From Lachnospiraceae bacterium (GTDB taxonomy: Bacteria > Bacillota > Clostridia > Lachnospirales > Lachnospiraceae), in assembly GCA_022800815.1 (NCBI GenBank), contig JAAWRC010000007.1, positions 1 through 64,000 of the forward strand: DNA of 64,000 nucleotides, read 5' to 3'. The notes below the pieces were generated by a model. That model was not told where the DNA came from. It did no database searches and saw nothing but the letters and a program-made list of their open reading frames with translations. The number at the start of each line of letters is the position of its first letter. Position 1 is the first letter of the stretch. Below, piece after piece: positions 1-9,658 of the stretch. The position numbers and the translations under genes are program-made.

Positions 1-114
1 CGTGTAATGGAAGTATACCAGAATTAAAAAGAACTAAAGCAGAGAATACGACAGACCGGATTTTCCACCGGTCTAATCGTCGTGGAAAAAATTCATACCC
101 AAAATTTATTTAAA

Positions 115-157
115 AACCTGCTAAAAAGTCTTGACTTTTGTTAGCAGGTTTTCTTTT
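115..157 (+). terminator. rho-independent terminator of a gene left of the window
   Basis: AACCTGCTAA at 115-124 pairs with TTAGCAGGTT at 141-150, an inner AAAGTC/GACTTT pair extends the stem, and a T-rich run follows at 149-157. The gene it ends lies outside the window. A weaker hairpin (AGACCGG/CCGGTCT, 53-74) precedes it. Nothing else is recognisable in the first 180 bases. Confidence 0.8.
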
Positions 158-184
158 ATTTTTCCAATGATGTTTTCTCTGTTT

Positions 185-1317
185 TTATATACCCCCATCC
201 TCTTATATATGCGATGCCTTCCTTCGGCCCCGCAATCCGGATCCCCCGTTTGTCATAAGGCGGGAGCCCTTCCCGGTTGTTATACAGGTATTGGTACAAC
301 CCCCTGGCTTTTTACTCCGCTTGTCGCCTTCATCCGGGCTCTCCACGCTTGTGGCATAGGTCTCGATACAGCCCAGCATCTCATCCGGCTTCCCTTCCTC
401 CAACAGGGCACGGACGTCCCGCCGGGCTTTCTTATCGCTGAGCTTCCTCAGGATCTCCTGGTAAATATGGTGCCAGTCCAACTGGAAGACCGTTTCCGGG
501 TCGTACGGTTCTTTGATCCAGCTTCCCCCATCCCCGTTCAGGACCTTCTGCCCAAGCTCGTCCACATTGTATTTCTGACGGATGCAGGCCTCCCGCCTCT
601 CATGGAATTCTGCGCTCTTTTCTATCCCCGCAAGCATCTTCTTTTCCGACAGCGTGCTCCTCTTCTGCCTTTCTTTCTCCGCACCCCATCCCTCGTACAT
701 CGTGAACACCTTCATTTCCCGCTTCTTCATCCTCTTATGGTGTTCCTCCTGCATGTTCAGCCATACGCCGTCCATCTCTTCAAAAAGGACCGCCGTTTCC
801 TGGCTCCCCTCCGTCTGCCCCGCCTTCATCCGGCTTACCGCACGCTCCTCTTTTCTTCGCTGATCCGCTCACCCAGGCGCTGCAGGACGTTCCATACCCC
901 TCCAGCGCTGATGTCCTGGCCACAGCTGCCGATTATCATGTCCGCCGTGACCCGGTATGGGGATTCCGTCACCGTCATTGCGATCTTTTCTTTCAGGTTG
1001 GTGGAGACCAGACCGATCTTGTCCATCTACATGGTCGCGTCCAGCAGGTACACATAGGCTTCCCCCCCCCGTCTTCAAGCCTCGTCTCGTATGCCCTTCT
1101 CAGATATTCTACCGGCCCGTACACGGTCTTGATGCTCGTTTTCCTTTTCCCCTTATCTCGGTACTTCCTGACGTCCCGTTCTTCCGCCAGTTCCTTGTCA
1201 TAGGATTGCCAATACTGCCCTTGTGATCCCGCACCCCAGTTCACAGACATACCGGAAGATTTTTTGCTCCAGCCCCTTGAAAGGTCCCAGCTTTTCCTTT
1301 ACAATAGATTCCATCAT
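185..1317 (-). pseudogene. ISLre2-family transposase (UPF0236 type), frameshifted and truncated
   Basis: Remnant of an insertion-sequence transposase. The family sequence can be followed through broken reading frames. The start MMESIVKEKLG at 1317 follows a good ribosome site (AAAGGGGA). The next segment carries KRKTSIKTVYGPVEYLRRAY, then MDKIGLVSTNLKEKIAMTVT, then AVLFEEMDGVWLNMQEEHH and ILNGDGGSWIKEPYDPE. Damage visible: a frameshift near 1210-1250, a nine-C run at 1062-1070 (poly-G in the gene) where the frame is lost, an in-frame TAG at 1027-1029, a shift near 835, and another near 300. Homology fades near position 185, so the last 50 or so residues are gone. I found no intact terminal repeats. 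It is a dead element; the left end point is approximate. Confidence 0.85.
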
Positions 1318-1643
1318 GCAGTCCCCTTTCTTTGTTTTCATGACAGTTAACATCATAAAGGAAAACTGTATGTTTGGGAAGTGGGGATTCTTCTTTACTT
1401 CTCTTTTTCTTTTAGGAATCATTCCTGTTTTTGCCAATAATAATTATACACTAACTCCCGCCAAACAAACCGCCACCTGGAAACGGGACGATTTTTCCTA
1501 CATTTCCCATTATAACCCGCATGGACGACGAACACAAACAATTATAAATTCAATCTGCCGAACACAAGAAAAACTCCCCACCGACCGCATCTTTCAACAG
1601 ACTTCGTTTCCGCAACGGAATCTACATATTTGCTTGCGTTCGC

Positions 1644-1672
1644 TTGCAATTGCCATATAAAGCGATTATGAT
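1644..1672 (+). promoter_or_regulatory. sigma-70-type promoter for sbcDC
   Basis: TTGCAA at 1644-1649 and TATGAT at 1667-1672 are separated by 17 bases, about 30 bases before the sbcD start. The rest of the 385-base gap from 1318 to 1702 shows no gene or structure I can support. Confidence 0.55.
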
Positions 1673-1702
1673 ATAGAAAAAGGGCAAGAAAGGATCCAAA
1701 CC

Positions 1703-2950
1703 ATGAAATTCCTCCATTTAGCGGACCTCCACTTGGGAAAATCGATCCACGGCGTATCGCTGCTGGAGAGCGGCGACCAGAGAGCCTGGGTGGACGGCTT
1801 CCTGGAGCTTGCGGGAGAGCTCCGGCCGGACGCCGTTCTAATTGCGGGCGATATTTATGACAGGAGCTCCCCTCCCGGCGATGCGGTGGCGCTTCTGGAT
1901 TACATGCTGACCGCCCTGGCCGAGATGGGCGTACCGGTCCTGATGGCTGCGGGAAACCATGATTCCGGCCAGCGCCTGGCCTTCGGGGGAAGCCTCCTGG
2001 CAAAACAAAAGGTACATATTTCCGGCGTGCTTTCCAGGGAGCTTGCACACGTCACCCTCGAAGATCCGGACGGGCCGGTCACCTTCTGGCTGATGCCCTA
2101 CGTGTTTCCGGCCCTTGCGGCCAGGAAGCTTGAGGACGGCGACATCCACGACTACGATACGGCCGTCCGAAAGCTTCTGGCCCGCCAGGACATTGACTTT
2201 TCCCGGAGGAACGTCCTGATCGCCCACCAGAATGTCACGGCAGACGGGAAGGAGGTCCTCCGAGGCGGCTCCGAATCCATGGTGGGCGGCGTGGGGCAGG
2301 TGGACTATCGCGCCTTCGACGGGTTTGATTACGTGGCGTTGGGACACATCCATTCCTCCTATCCGGTGGGCCGGGAAAACGTCCGCTATGCCGGCTCCCC
2401 CCTGTGCTACCACTTCGAGGAGACCAGGCAGCCCGCCAAGGGGCCGCTCTTCGTAGAGCTCGGCCCAAAGGGAAGCGCCCCGCAAGTAAGCGTCCGGACC
2501 ATTCCCCCTCTCCACCCGCTCCGGAAAATCACGGGAACCTACGAGGAGGTCCGGGAGGCGGAACTAAAAAACACCGCCCGGGGCGAATACTTGAGCATCC
2601 TGCTGACGGACACACGGATCACCCCGGAAATCTCCGCCTTTTTCCGGAGCCTCACCGAAAGCCGAGGCAGCGTTTTGATGGAACTGCTCTCCGAATACCG
2701 GCCCTTCGGGGAGGCGCAGACCGTCCCGGCCGCCGGTGCGGCGGCTGAAAAGGCCGTGGAAGAGCTGTTTGTGGACTTCTACGCCGACCGATGCGGCGGC
2801 CAGATGCCGGGCCGGGAGGAACAGGCGCTTTTGCAATTCGCAGGCGAGCAGGTGCGAAACGGCGACCCGGAGACCGACAAAAATTCACCGACCCGGAAAG
2901 AGATCGAAGCCCTGTTAAACTTCGCACTGGGACAGGAGGGAGCAGAATGA
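1703..2950 (+). CDS. sbcD: SbcD, nuclease subunit of the SbcCD (Mre11-Rad50-type) complex
   Basis: Metallophosphoesterase subunit of SbcCD, which cleaves DNA hairpins and palindromes and processes ends during repair. The 415-residue protein opens with MKFLHLADLHLG, placing the metal ligands D8 and H10. It continues with GDIYD (D50), AAGNHDSGQ (N85, H86, D87) and a late GHIH. This is the normal order and length for the family. It sits behind a good promoter and overlaps sbcC by ATGA, so the two subunits are probably translationally coupled. The pairing matters here because the window carries many palindromes of 90-250 bp, which are natural substrates of SbcCD. Identity is clear. Confidence 0.97.
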   Translation: MKFLHLADLHLGKSIHGVSLLESGDQRAWVDGFLELAGELRPDAVLIAGDIYDRSSPPGDAVALLDYMLTALAEMGVPVLMAAGNHDSGQRLAFGGSLLAKQKVHISGVLSRELAHVTLEDPDGPVTFWLMPYVFPALAARKLEDGDIHDYDTAVRKLLARQDIDFSRRNVLIAHQNVTADGKEVLRGGSESMVGGVGQVDYRAFDGFDYVALGHIHSSYPVGRENVRYAGSPLCYHFEETRQPAKGPLFVELGPKGSAPQVSVRTIPPLHPLRKITGTYEEVREAELKNTARGEYLSILLTDTRITPEISAFFRSLTESRGSVLMELLSEYRPFGEAQTVPAAGAAAEKAVEELFVDFYADRCGGQMPGREEQALLQFAGEQVRNGDPETDKNSPTRKEIEALLNFALGQEGAE

Positions 2951-5900
2951 AACCAATCTCACTGGAAATGACCGCCTTCGGCTCTTATGCGGAAAAGACC
3001 ACCATCGCCTTTGACCGGTTCTCCCACGGCCTCTACTTGATCACCGGCGACACCGGGGCCGGGAAAACCACCATCTTTGACGCCATCATGTTCGCCCTCT
3101 ACGGCGTGGCCAGCGGGCCGGACCGCAAACCGGAAATGATGCACTGCGACTTTGTGGACAAGTCCGTCGACACGGAGGTCCTGCTAAAATTCCGGCAGAG
3201 GGACAGAGAATACACGGTCCGGCGGACCATCCATTACCGCAAAAAGCGGGGAAGCGCCGACCAGTTCGGAGACGCCGTGGTGGGCGCCGTCCTCCATGAG
3301 CCGGACCGGGATCCCGTCGAAATTGCGACAAGGGTCACGGAACGCTGCACGGAGCTTCTCGGCCTGAATGCGGAGCAGTTCCGCAAGATCGTCATGCTGG
3401 CCCAGGGAGAATTCAAGGAATTCCTGAAGGCCGACAGCGACAAGAAAAACGAAATTCTCGGGAAGCTTTTTGACAATTCCTCCTATGTCCGCTACCAGAC
3501 GCTTTTAAAAAGCGCCCGGGATGAGCTGAGAGAAAAACGGGAAGCCGTCAAGAAGACCATTGCGGACACCATGGAGACGCTTTTTCTGCCGCCGGAGGTG
3601 TCGGAGGGCGTCAGTCCGGAATTGTACCTTCCTGGACATCCCGGGCTGACGGAAAATCTGAGGGCGCTGACCGCCGAAGAGGAGCAGAGGCAAAAGGGCC
3701 TTGACGAGGAGAGGGAGCTGTTTGGGGCCCGGGAAAAAGCCCTCGCAGAGCGGAAGGGTTCTGCCGCCGGACAAAACCGGCTTCTGGACGAGCTTGCCGA
3801 AAGGCGGAAACATCTGGCAGAGCTTGCGGGACAGGCGGCGGACATGGAGGAGCGGCGCACCGCCCATGAAGCTGCGAAAAAGGCCCTGCGGCAGGTTCTT
3901 CCCAAACAAACGGCGAGCGAGGAAGCCCAAACTGCACTGCAAGAGGCAAAAGAGGCGATCGCCGCACTGGAACAGGAGCTTTCCGAGCAGGAGCGGACGG
4001 TTGCAAAGGCCCGCTCTGCCGTCGAGTCGGATGATGACAAAAAAAGACAGATCGTCCGCTTAAATTCCGAGATCGACCGCCTGAAAGAATCCCTGCGCCT
4101 ATATGAAGAGGTCGACGGCAAAAAGACAGAGCTCGCCAAGGTAAAAGAAAAAGCAGCGGAAGCAGAAAAGCGAAGAGCCGGGGCAGAAGATCTGGAAGTG
4201 TCAGAGGGCAGGAAGCTGGCGGACATCGGCAGCGAGTTGGAAACACTTGCAGATATCGACGCACAGGCCGTTTCCCTGAAACATGAGTATCAAAAGTCAA
4301 GGGACGATATGGCCGCACTGACCGGGGAAGCGGGAATCCGGGAGCAGGTCGGTTCCATTCTCCTGGATGAAAAGGAGCTTGCCCTGCTGCGGGAGCAGCT
4401 CCGGACATTGGCCGCCGATTCCGCAGAGGCGGAACGGCTCCACCATGACCGATACCAGGCATTTATCTGCGGACAGGCGGGAATTCTGGCGGACGGGCTG
4501 GAAAAGGAGCTTGAAGAGCGTGGCAGCGCTGTCTGCCCGGTCTGCCGTACCAGATTTTCCGCCGAAAAGGAGCACGCCTTTGCCCTGCCGCAGGAGGAAA
4601 CGCCGACGCAGTCCCAGGTGGAACAGGCAAAAGCGGATTTTGACGCAAAAGAGCGGCAGCGAAATCAAAAGGCGGCAGCGGTCACAAAAGCAGAGGAAGC
4701 CCTGAAAAATAGAAAGACCGCCGTCCTGCGGGATGCGGGAGCGCTTTTCACCGATTGCAGGAACTGGGAGACGCTGGTCTCGCCCGGCTATCTGTCCGCA
4801 CAGGAGGAACGGCTTTCGCAGATTGAGACAGAGCGGAAAAAGAATCTGGAGACGGCCGTCAAAAAACAGAAGCGAAAGAAAAAACTGGAGAAAGAAAAAG
4901 GGGAAAAAGAACAGGAGCTTAAAACTTTAAGGGAAGACATTGCCCGGTGGAAGGAGTCGTCGCAGAAGCAGGAGGGGGAGGCAAAGGCCCTGAGCGCCGC
5001 CATTGCAGAGCTGCAAAAGCAGCTGCAATATCCGGACAAGGCCGCTGCCGACGAAAGGATCTTTGGCAGGCAGAATCTGCGGGACAATCTGCAGGAACAG
5101 GTCGAGACAGATCAAAAGCGGTTGGACGATGCCAGGCAGAAGATGGACATCCTCCGGGGCGACCTGACGGGCAAAAAGGAGAAGCTCCCGGAGCTTGAAA
5201 ACCGCAGGGCAGACGCAGAAACAGCCCTGGGGGAAGCCCTGGCCCGAAGCGGTCTTAAGACCCTGGAAAACGTGGCGGCCGCACTCCTTCCGGTCGGGGA
5301 CATGGGCGGCGAGGCATGGCTGGAACAGGAGGCGGCCGCACTGACGGAATACGCCAATGACTGTAAAAACACGGAGAAACGGATCGAAGAGCTGACAGGC
5401 CAGACAAAGGAGCTTTCGTATACGGACCTGGGTGACCTGCAGACGCAGATCGATGAGGCCGCCGCTTCCTACAAACGGGCGAACGAGGCCTGCGCCGGTC
5501 TGGAAAAACTGCTGGATAACCACCGGAAGGTGACAGAGAAGGTCATTCGGTCCAAGGAAAAACTGGCAAACACGGAGCCAGCCTGGAGGCGGCTTGACCG
5601 GCTGGCGGATCTGGCCGTGGGCACAAGCAATGAAGGCGGAAAGTTCAGCTTCGACCGCTACGTGATGGGAGCCGCCTTCCGTGAAATTTTAGAAATGGCA
5701 AACCGGCGGCTGCTCATCATGAGCGGCGGAAAATACGAGCTGATCCATCGCCTCGGCACGGACCGCAGGAATGCAAAGTCCGGCCTGGAGATCGAGGTCC
5801 TGGACATGGCGACCGGAAAACAGCGCAGCCCCGCCTCCCTGTCCGGCGGCGAGTCCTTCCTGGTGTCCCTCTCCCTAGCCCTGGGCCTCTCCGACGTGGT

Positions 5901-6129
5901 ACAGGGCCATGCCGGCGGCAGGAACCTGGATGCCCTCTTCATCGACGAGGGCTTCGGTTCCCTGGACGACGGCACGCTGGAAATCGCCCTGGAAGTGTTG
6001 AACCAACTGACGGAGGGCAATCGCCTGGTGGGAATCATCTCCCACGTGGGCAGGCTGGAAGAGAGCATCCCGCAAAAAATATCCGTCAAAAACAGCGGGC
6101 AGGGCAGTTCCATAACGCTCGGATCATGA
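2947..6129 (+). CDS. sbcC: SbcC, Rad50-like ATPase subunit of SbcCD
   Basis: SMC-like ATPase that holds DNA and drives the SbcD nuclease. The start at 2947 (MKPISLEMTAFGSY) is chosen over an upstream in-frame start because it matches the family N-terminus and overlaps the sbcD stop as ATGA. Walker A GDTGAGKTT lies near residues 34-42. Two long charged coiled-coil arms flank a zinc hook, CPVC at residues 530-533. The ABC signature LSGGE is at 965-969 and Walker B (FIDEG, D1000/E1001) near the end. At about 1060 residues it has the usual length. No terminator is obvious before the next gene. Confidence 0.97.
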   Translation: MKPISLEMTAFGSYAEKTTIAFDRFSHGLYLITGDTGAGKTTIFDAIMFALYGVASGPDRKPEMMHCDFVDKSVDTEVLLKFRQRDREYTVRRTIHYRKKRGSADQFGDAVVGAVLHEPDRDPVEIATRVTERCTELLGLNAEQFRKIVMLAQGEFKEFLKADSDKKNEILGKLFDNSSYVRYQTLLKSARDELREKREAVKKTIADTMETLFLPPEVSEGVSPELYLPGHPGLTENLRALTAEEEQRQKGLDEERELFGAREKALAERKGSAAGQNRLLDELAERRKHLAELAGQAADMEERRTAHEAAKKALRQVLPKQTASEEAQTALQEAKEAIAALEQELSEQERTVAKARSAVESDDDKKRQIVRLNSEIDRLKESLRLYEEVDGKKTELAKVKEKAAEAEKRRAGAEDLEVSEGRKLADIGSELETLADIDAQAVSLKHEYQKSRDDMAALTGEAGIREQVGSILLDEKELALLREQLRTLAADSAEAERLHHDRYQAFICGQAGILADGLEKELEERGSAVCPVCRTRFSAEKEHAFALPQEETPTQSQVEQAKADFDAKERQRNQKAAAVTKAEEALKNRKTAVLRDAGALFTDCRNWETLVSPGYLSAQEERLSQIETERKKNLETAVKKQKRKKKLEKEKGEKEQELKTLREDIARWKESSQKQEGEAKALSAAIAELQKQLQYPDKAAADERIFGRQNLRDNLQEQVETDQKRLDDARQKMDILRGDLTGKKEKLPELENRRADAETALGEALARSGLKTLENVAAALLPVGDMGGEAWLEQEAAALTEYANDCKNTEKRIEELTGQTKELSYTDLGDLQTQIDEAAASYKRANEACAGLEKLLDNHRKVTEKVIRSKEKLANTEPAWRRLDRLADLAVGTSNEGGKFSFDRYVMGAAFREILEMANRRLLIMSGGKYELIHRLGTDRRNAKSGLEIEVLDMATGKQRSPASLSGGESFLVSLSLALGLSDVVQGHAGGRNLDALFIDEGFGSLDDGTLEIALEVLNQLTEGNRLVGIISHVGRLEESIPQKISVKNSGQGSSITLGS

Positions 6130-6158
6130 GAACTCTTCCACCATCCCTGGTTTTGCCA

Positions 6159-6187
6159 TTGTCTTTCTTCGTATTCCATGTTACAAT
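6159..6187 (+). promoter_or_regulatory. promoter for the triple-repeat surface protein
   Basis: TTGTCT (6159-6164) and TACAAT (6182-6187) with a 17-base spacer, just after sbcC. It lies 55 bases before the downstream start, which has an AGGAGG ribosome site. Confidence 0.5.
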
Positions 6188-6242
6188 ATTTTCAGACTAT
6201 AGTTCAACATATCATCGTTCAAAAGCAGGAGGGATTTTACGT

Positions 6243-8051
6243 ATGAAAAAAGTAACAGCCTTTTTAAGTATTTTATTTATTTTAGTTTCCTGTGCCGTTA
6301 TCCCAAGTTTTGCAGAGGAGACAGTCCCAACAACCGAGGATACAGAGGGGCCAGTCATCGATCTCTCCTCCATAACTCTTGATAAAAATAAAGTAAATGT
6401 CGGCGAAACCGTTACCCTGCAGGTAGCCGTTAGCGATCAGTCCGAAATCAAATCTGTAGAACTGCTGTTTGTCAACGTGGACAATGCCTGTAACGCAACC
6501 GGAGTCTATAATGAAACCACCGGTTTATACGATATCAAGATGTCCTCTTCCTATTATGGAGGAAACGAAGTAATCCAGTTAAAAGCAATGGATGTTTATG
6601 GAAACGAAACCTCATATGTAGATAAATCAAGCAAATATTATGAAAAATGGATGCCCGAGGGAATTGACACCGACCTGAGCATGGCAAATTTTGAAGTGAT
6701 TCGGACATCTTCTGAAGAAACCGTTCCTCCCGTTATCCAGATCAACTCTATCACCATGGATAAAACACAGGTGGAGCGGAATGAAACCGTCACATTGAGT
6801 ATAAAAATAAGCGATGAATCCCCCATCGCAGCTGTTGAATTATTATACGTAAATACCGATAATGCATATGGCGCAACCGGACAATATAACCAGAAAACCG
6901 GCCTGTATGACATTCTCATGTCTTCACCTGTATATGGAAAAAACGAGGTGGTATGGATACGGGCAAAGGACGTACACGGCAATGAAACAGTCTATGTGGA
7001 CAAATCAAGCGTTTATTATGAAACGTGGGGCATCGAAGGGATTGATGTCGATTTAAGTGCGGCAGACTTTGAAGCCATCGGCGGAAATTCCGAAGACAGC
7101 CAAGGGCCCACCATTGATATCTCCTCATTGACCATCGACAAAAATATCACCGTTTTAAACGAACGGACGAATGTCAGCGTAAAAGTTACAGATGCGTCTC
7201 CGATTATATCTGTCGATCTGCTGTATGTCAATATAGACAATGCCTATGGCGCATCCGGTTCGTATAATCAGGAAACCGGCTTGTATGACATCCCCCTGTA
7301 TTCGCCTGTATACGGAAAAAATGAAACCGTATGGATACGTGCAAAAGATGCCTATGGCAATGAAACCTTATACTGTGATAAATCAAGCAGCTACTATGAC
7401 ACATGGGGCATGGAAGGGATTGATGCCGATTTAAGCATCTGCACATTTTATGCGGGCATCTCTGATCCGGCCACCGGAGTCTTTGTCAGCCACCCGACAA
7501 TGGACAGCACTACAAGATTACACGTTGAAGCGAAAGAAAAAAAGGGCAGCGCATACGATCAACTGCATCAGGACGGATATGAATCAAAAGATTTTTATGA
7601 CGTATACCTGGATGGTACATATGACTTGAGCAGCGAATCTGCAAGATTGTTTTTTTCCGTACCGGAAGATCTGAAAAACGGAACCTCCGTCAGAATCCGC
7701 CATCTTCTGTCTGACGGCAGTATCCAGACAGCAGACCGGACCGTCCAAAACGGAAAAGTCTGGATTGACGTGAATGAATTCTCCCCGTTCCTTCTGGAAA
7801 TTACCGCCAAGGAAGCGGAGCCGGCCCAGAAACCAGGCGCCCCGGAAAATGCAGGTGATAAGAATCAGGCAACCGGCACCGGCCCTTCGTCATCCAAGCC
7901 ACAGACAGATGCCAATACTTCCTCCGCTAAGACACAGACTGTCGCCGCTCCGACAGGAGATCGTTCCCCGATCCTCCCCTTCCTGATCACTGCCCTTTCC
8001 GGTTTGGGCTGCCTGCTCCTTCTCGGTAAAAGGCAAAAATGCGCAAAATAA
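6243..8051 (+). CDS. secreted, wall-sorted surface protein with three 126-residue repeats
   Basis: Predicted exported protein of 602 residues. The start at 6243 follows AGGAGG; a longer in-frame start at 6126 is rejected because it lacks a ribosome site and would bury the signal peptide. Residues 1-25 (MKKVTAFLSILFILVSCAVI and PSFAEE) form a signal sequence. Three homologous units begin exactly 126 residues apart at residues 36, 162 and 288. Each carries VGETVTL-like strands, LLYVN.DNAYGATG and KSS.YYETWG.EGID, resembling an Ig-like or jelly-roll surface fold I cannot name. A Pro/Ser/Thr-rich linker leads to APTGD, a hydrophobic stretch and KRQK, like a variant sortase signal. Its composition is more AT-rich than its neighbours, which suggests transfer. 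Function is unknown. Confidence 0.75.
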   Translation: MKKVTAFLSILFILVSCAVIPSFAEETVPTTEDTEGPVIDLSSITLDKNKVNVGETVTLQVAVSDQSEIKSVELLFVNVDNACNATGVYNETTGLYDIKMSSSYYGGNEVIQLKAMDVYGNETSYVDKSSKYYEKWMPEGIDTDLSMANFEVIRTSSEETVPPVIQINSITMDKTQVERNETVTLSIKISDESPIAAVELLYVNTDNAYGATGQYNQKTGLYDILMSSPVYGKNEVVWIRAKDVHGNETVYVDKSSVYYETWGIEGIDVDLSAADFEAIGGNSEDSQGPTIDISSLTIDKNITVLNERTNVSVKVTDASPIISVDLLYVNIDNAYGASGSYNQETGLYDIPLYSPVYGKNETVWIRAKDAYGNETLYCDKSSSYYDTWGMEGIDADLSICTFYAGISDPATGVFVSHPTMDSTTRLHVEAKEKKGSAYDQLHQDGYESKDFYDVYLDGTYDLSSESARLFFSVPEDLKNGTSVRIRHLLSDGSIQTADRTVQNGKVWIDVNEFSPFLLEITAKEAEPAQKPGAPENAGDKNQATGTGPSSSKPQTDANTSSAKTQTVAAPTGDRSPILPFLITALSGLGCLLLLGKRQKCAK

Positions 8052-8082
8052 CTGACAAACGCTCTTTATAGTCCTGCTTTAA

Positions 8083-8131
8083 CAAAAAAGGCCGGTCGGT
8101 ACGGGATCCTACTCCCAAACCAACCGGCCCT
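8083..8131 (-). terminator. terminator of the MATE gene
   Basis: GGCCGGTCGGT (8090-8100) pairs with ACCAACCGGCC (8119-8129) with one wobble. The minus strand runs into TTTTTTGTT. It lies directly after the MATE stop and separates it from the convergent surface-protein gene. Confidence 0.75.
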
Positions 8132-8133
8132 TC

Positions 8134-9477
8134 CTACACCCTCCCGTGAGTCCATTTCCCGCTCCTATAGAACACGCAGGAGACCACCGTGGCCGTGGTC
8201 CAGCCCACCGGCCAGGATAGCCAGATCCCCGTGGCGCCCAGGGCCGGGACCGCCGAAAAGGCAAAGGCCAGGACCACCCGCAGTACCAGGTCCGTGAAGG
8301 TCGCCGTCATGAACTGCCGCATGGCCCCGGCCCCCCGAAGGACTCCGTCCGCCATCAGCTTCACGGACACCACGAAGTAGAAGGGAGACGCAATCCGCAG
8401 GAAGGTCGCCCCGGCAGACAGGGCCGCTCCCGCACCGGCATCCTCCGGAAGGAACAGGCGGATCATGGCGCTCCCAAAGAAGAAAAAAGTGACGGCAAAG
8501 GGCACGGCGATCAGGAAGGCCAGCCGGATCCCCGCCCGAAGCCCCTCCTTCACCCGGCCGCACTTCCCCGCACCCACGTTCTGGGCCGTGAAACTGGAGA
8601 GACCGTTGCCCAGAGTGGTAAAAGATGTGATCGTGAACGTATTCAGCTTAATCGCCGCCGAATATCCGGCGATGACAGAGGAGCCGAATCCGTTGACCCT
8701 CCACTGGATGAAAATATTTCCGACAGAGATAAAACTCTGCTGCAGGATGCTGGGCACGGCGATGCGGCCGACCCGCTTTAACATCAGACCGGAAAACAGG
8801 GGCGGCCTCCCCTCCGTTTTGATCTTCCCCAGCCGGTACAAAAGAGTGAGAAACGCTAAGACACAGGCCACGCCCTGGGCCAGAAAGGTCGCCCAGGCCA
8901 CGCCCGCCACGCCCATGTGGAAGGCGGTCACGAACCAGTAGTCCAGAACGATATTGCTCAGGGAGGAACCGATCAGGAAATAGAGCGGCGTCCTGGAATC
9001 CCCCAGGGAAGTGAAGATTCCCGTACATATATTATATAGGAAGAGAAACAAAAATCCCCCGATGTAAATCCTCAGGTAAAGGGCCCCGTCCACGAACACG
9101 TCCCGGGGCGTATTGAGGAGTAAAAGAAGGCCGTCGGTCCCCAGAAGTCCGGCCGCCATCAGCACGGCCGCCAAAACCGCCGAGGAAAGCAGCGTCGTGG
9201 AGACGGCCGTCTTCATCTCCGTGTACCGTTTGGCCCCGAAAAGCTGGGAGATCACCACCGAGCAGCCGATGTTGCTCCCCACGGCCACTGCCATGAAGAT
9301 CATGGTGATGGGATAGGATGCCCCCACCGCCGCCAGGGCCGACTCCCCGGCGAACTTCCCGGCAATGGCGCTGTCGGCGATGTTATACAATTGCTGGAAG
9401 ATCACGCTCACGAACATGGGAATGGAAAACCGCCAGAGCACCGAGGACGCCTTCCCCTCCGTCAAATCCTTCATCAT
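8134..9477 (-). CDS. MATE-family multidrug/cation antiporter
   Basis: Integral membrane exporter of the multidrug and toxic compound extrusion family, coupling drug or metabolite efflux to Na+ or H+. The protein (447 residues from the chosen start) has about 12 hydrophobic segments. The N-terminal family pattern SIPMFVSVIFQQLYNIADSA is followed by GAKRYTEM in the first inter-helix loop. The start at 9477 is preferred to 9501 because GAGGAA lies 7 bases upstream of it. The gene is divergent from a LysR regulator, a common arrangement in which the regulator controls the exporter. The substrate cannot be read from sequence. Confidence 0.9.
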   Translation of the reverse strand: MMKDLTEGKASSVLWRFSIPMFVSVIFQQLYNIADSAIAGKFAGESALAAVGASYPITMIFMAVAVGSNIGCSVVISQLFGAKRYTEMKTAVSTTLLSSAVLAAVLMAAGLLGTDGLLLLLNTPRDVFVDGALYLRIYIGGFLFLFLYNICTGIFTSLGDSRTPLYFLIGSSLSNIVLDYWFVTAFHMGVAGVAWATFLAQGVACVLAFLTLLYRLGKIKTEGRPPLFSGLMLKRVGRIAVPSILQQSFISVGNIFIQWRVNGFGSSVIAGYSAAIKLNTFTITSFTTLGNGLSSFTAQNVGAGKCGRVKEGLRAGIRLAFLIAVPFAVTFFFFGSAMIRLFLPEDAGAGAALSAGATFLRIASPFYFVVSVKLMADGVLRGAGAMRQFMTATFTDLVLRVVLAFAFSAVPALGATGIWLSWPVGWTTATVVSCVFYRSGKWTHGRV

Positions 9478-9530
9478 CTCAGATTCCTCATCTCTCATCA
9501 TAGAAGTTCCGGTTGCAATTTCATCTGTAC

Positions 9531-9553
9531 GGAATTATACTACAATTATATCC
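9531..9553. promoter_or_regulatory. AT-rich near-dyad between MATE and LysR genes, possible operator
   Basis: GGAATTATA and TATATCC-like arms face each other around CTACA in the divergent intergenic space (9478-9658). A TATAAT box for the MATE direction lies inside. A LysR binding site is an inference from position only. Confidence 0.3.
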
Positions 9554-9658
9554 ATTTGAAAACTTGCATTTTTCACTCTTATCCATAGAAAATCTAAATG
9601 GATCGTGAATATGTACGGTCCTGGCAGGCCGCTTTCCGAGAAAAGGAGGACCGCTCCC

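Noticed and set aside
1223..1660. 145-codon plus-strand frame between the transposase remnant and sbcD
   Set aside because: Overlaps the transposase start on the other strand, has no ribosome site and resembles no family; the sbcD promoter begins inside its end.
2791..2946. Upstream extension of sbcC by 52 codons
   Set aside because: It lies wholly inside sbcD in another frame, lacks a ribosome site, and the family N-terminus MKPISLEMTAFG starts at 2947.
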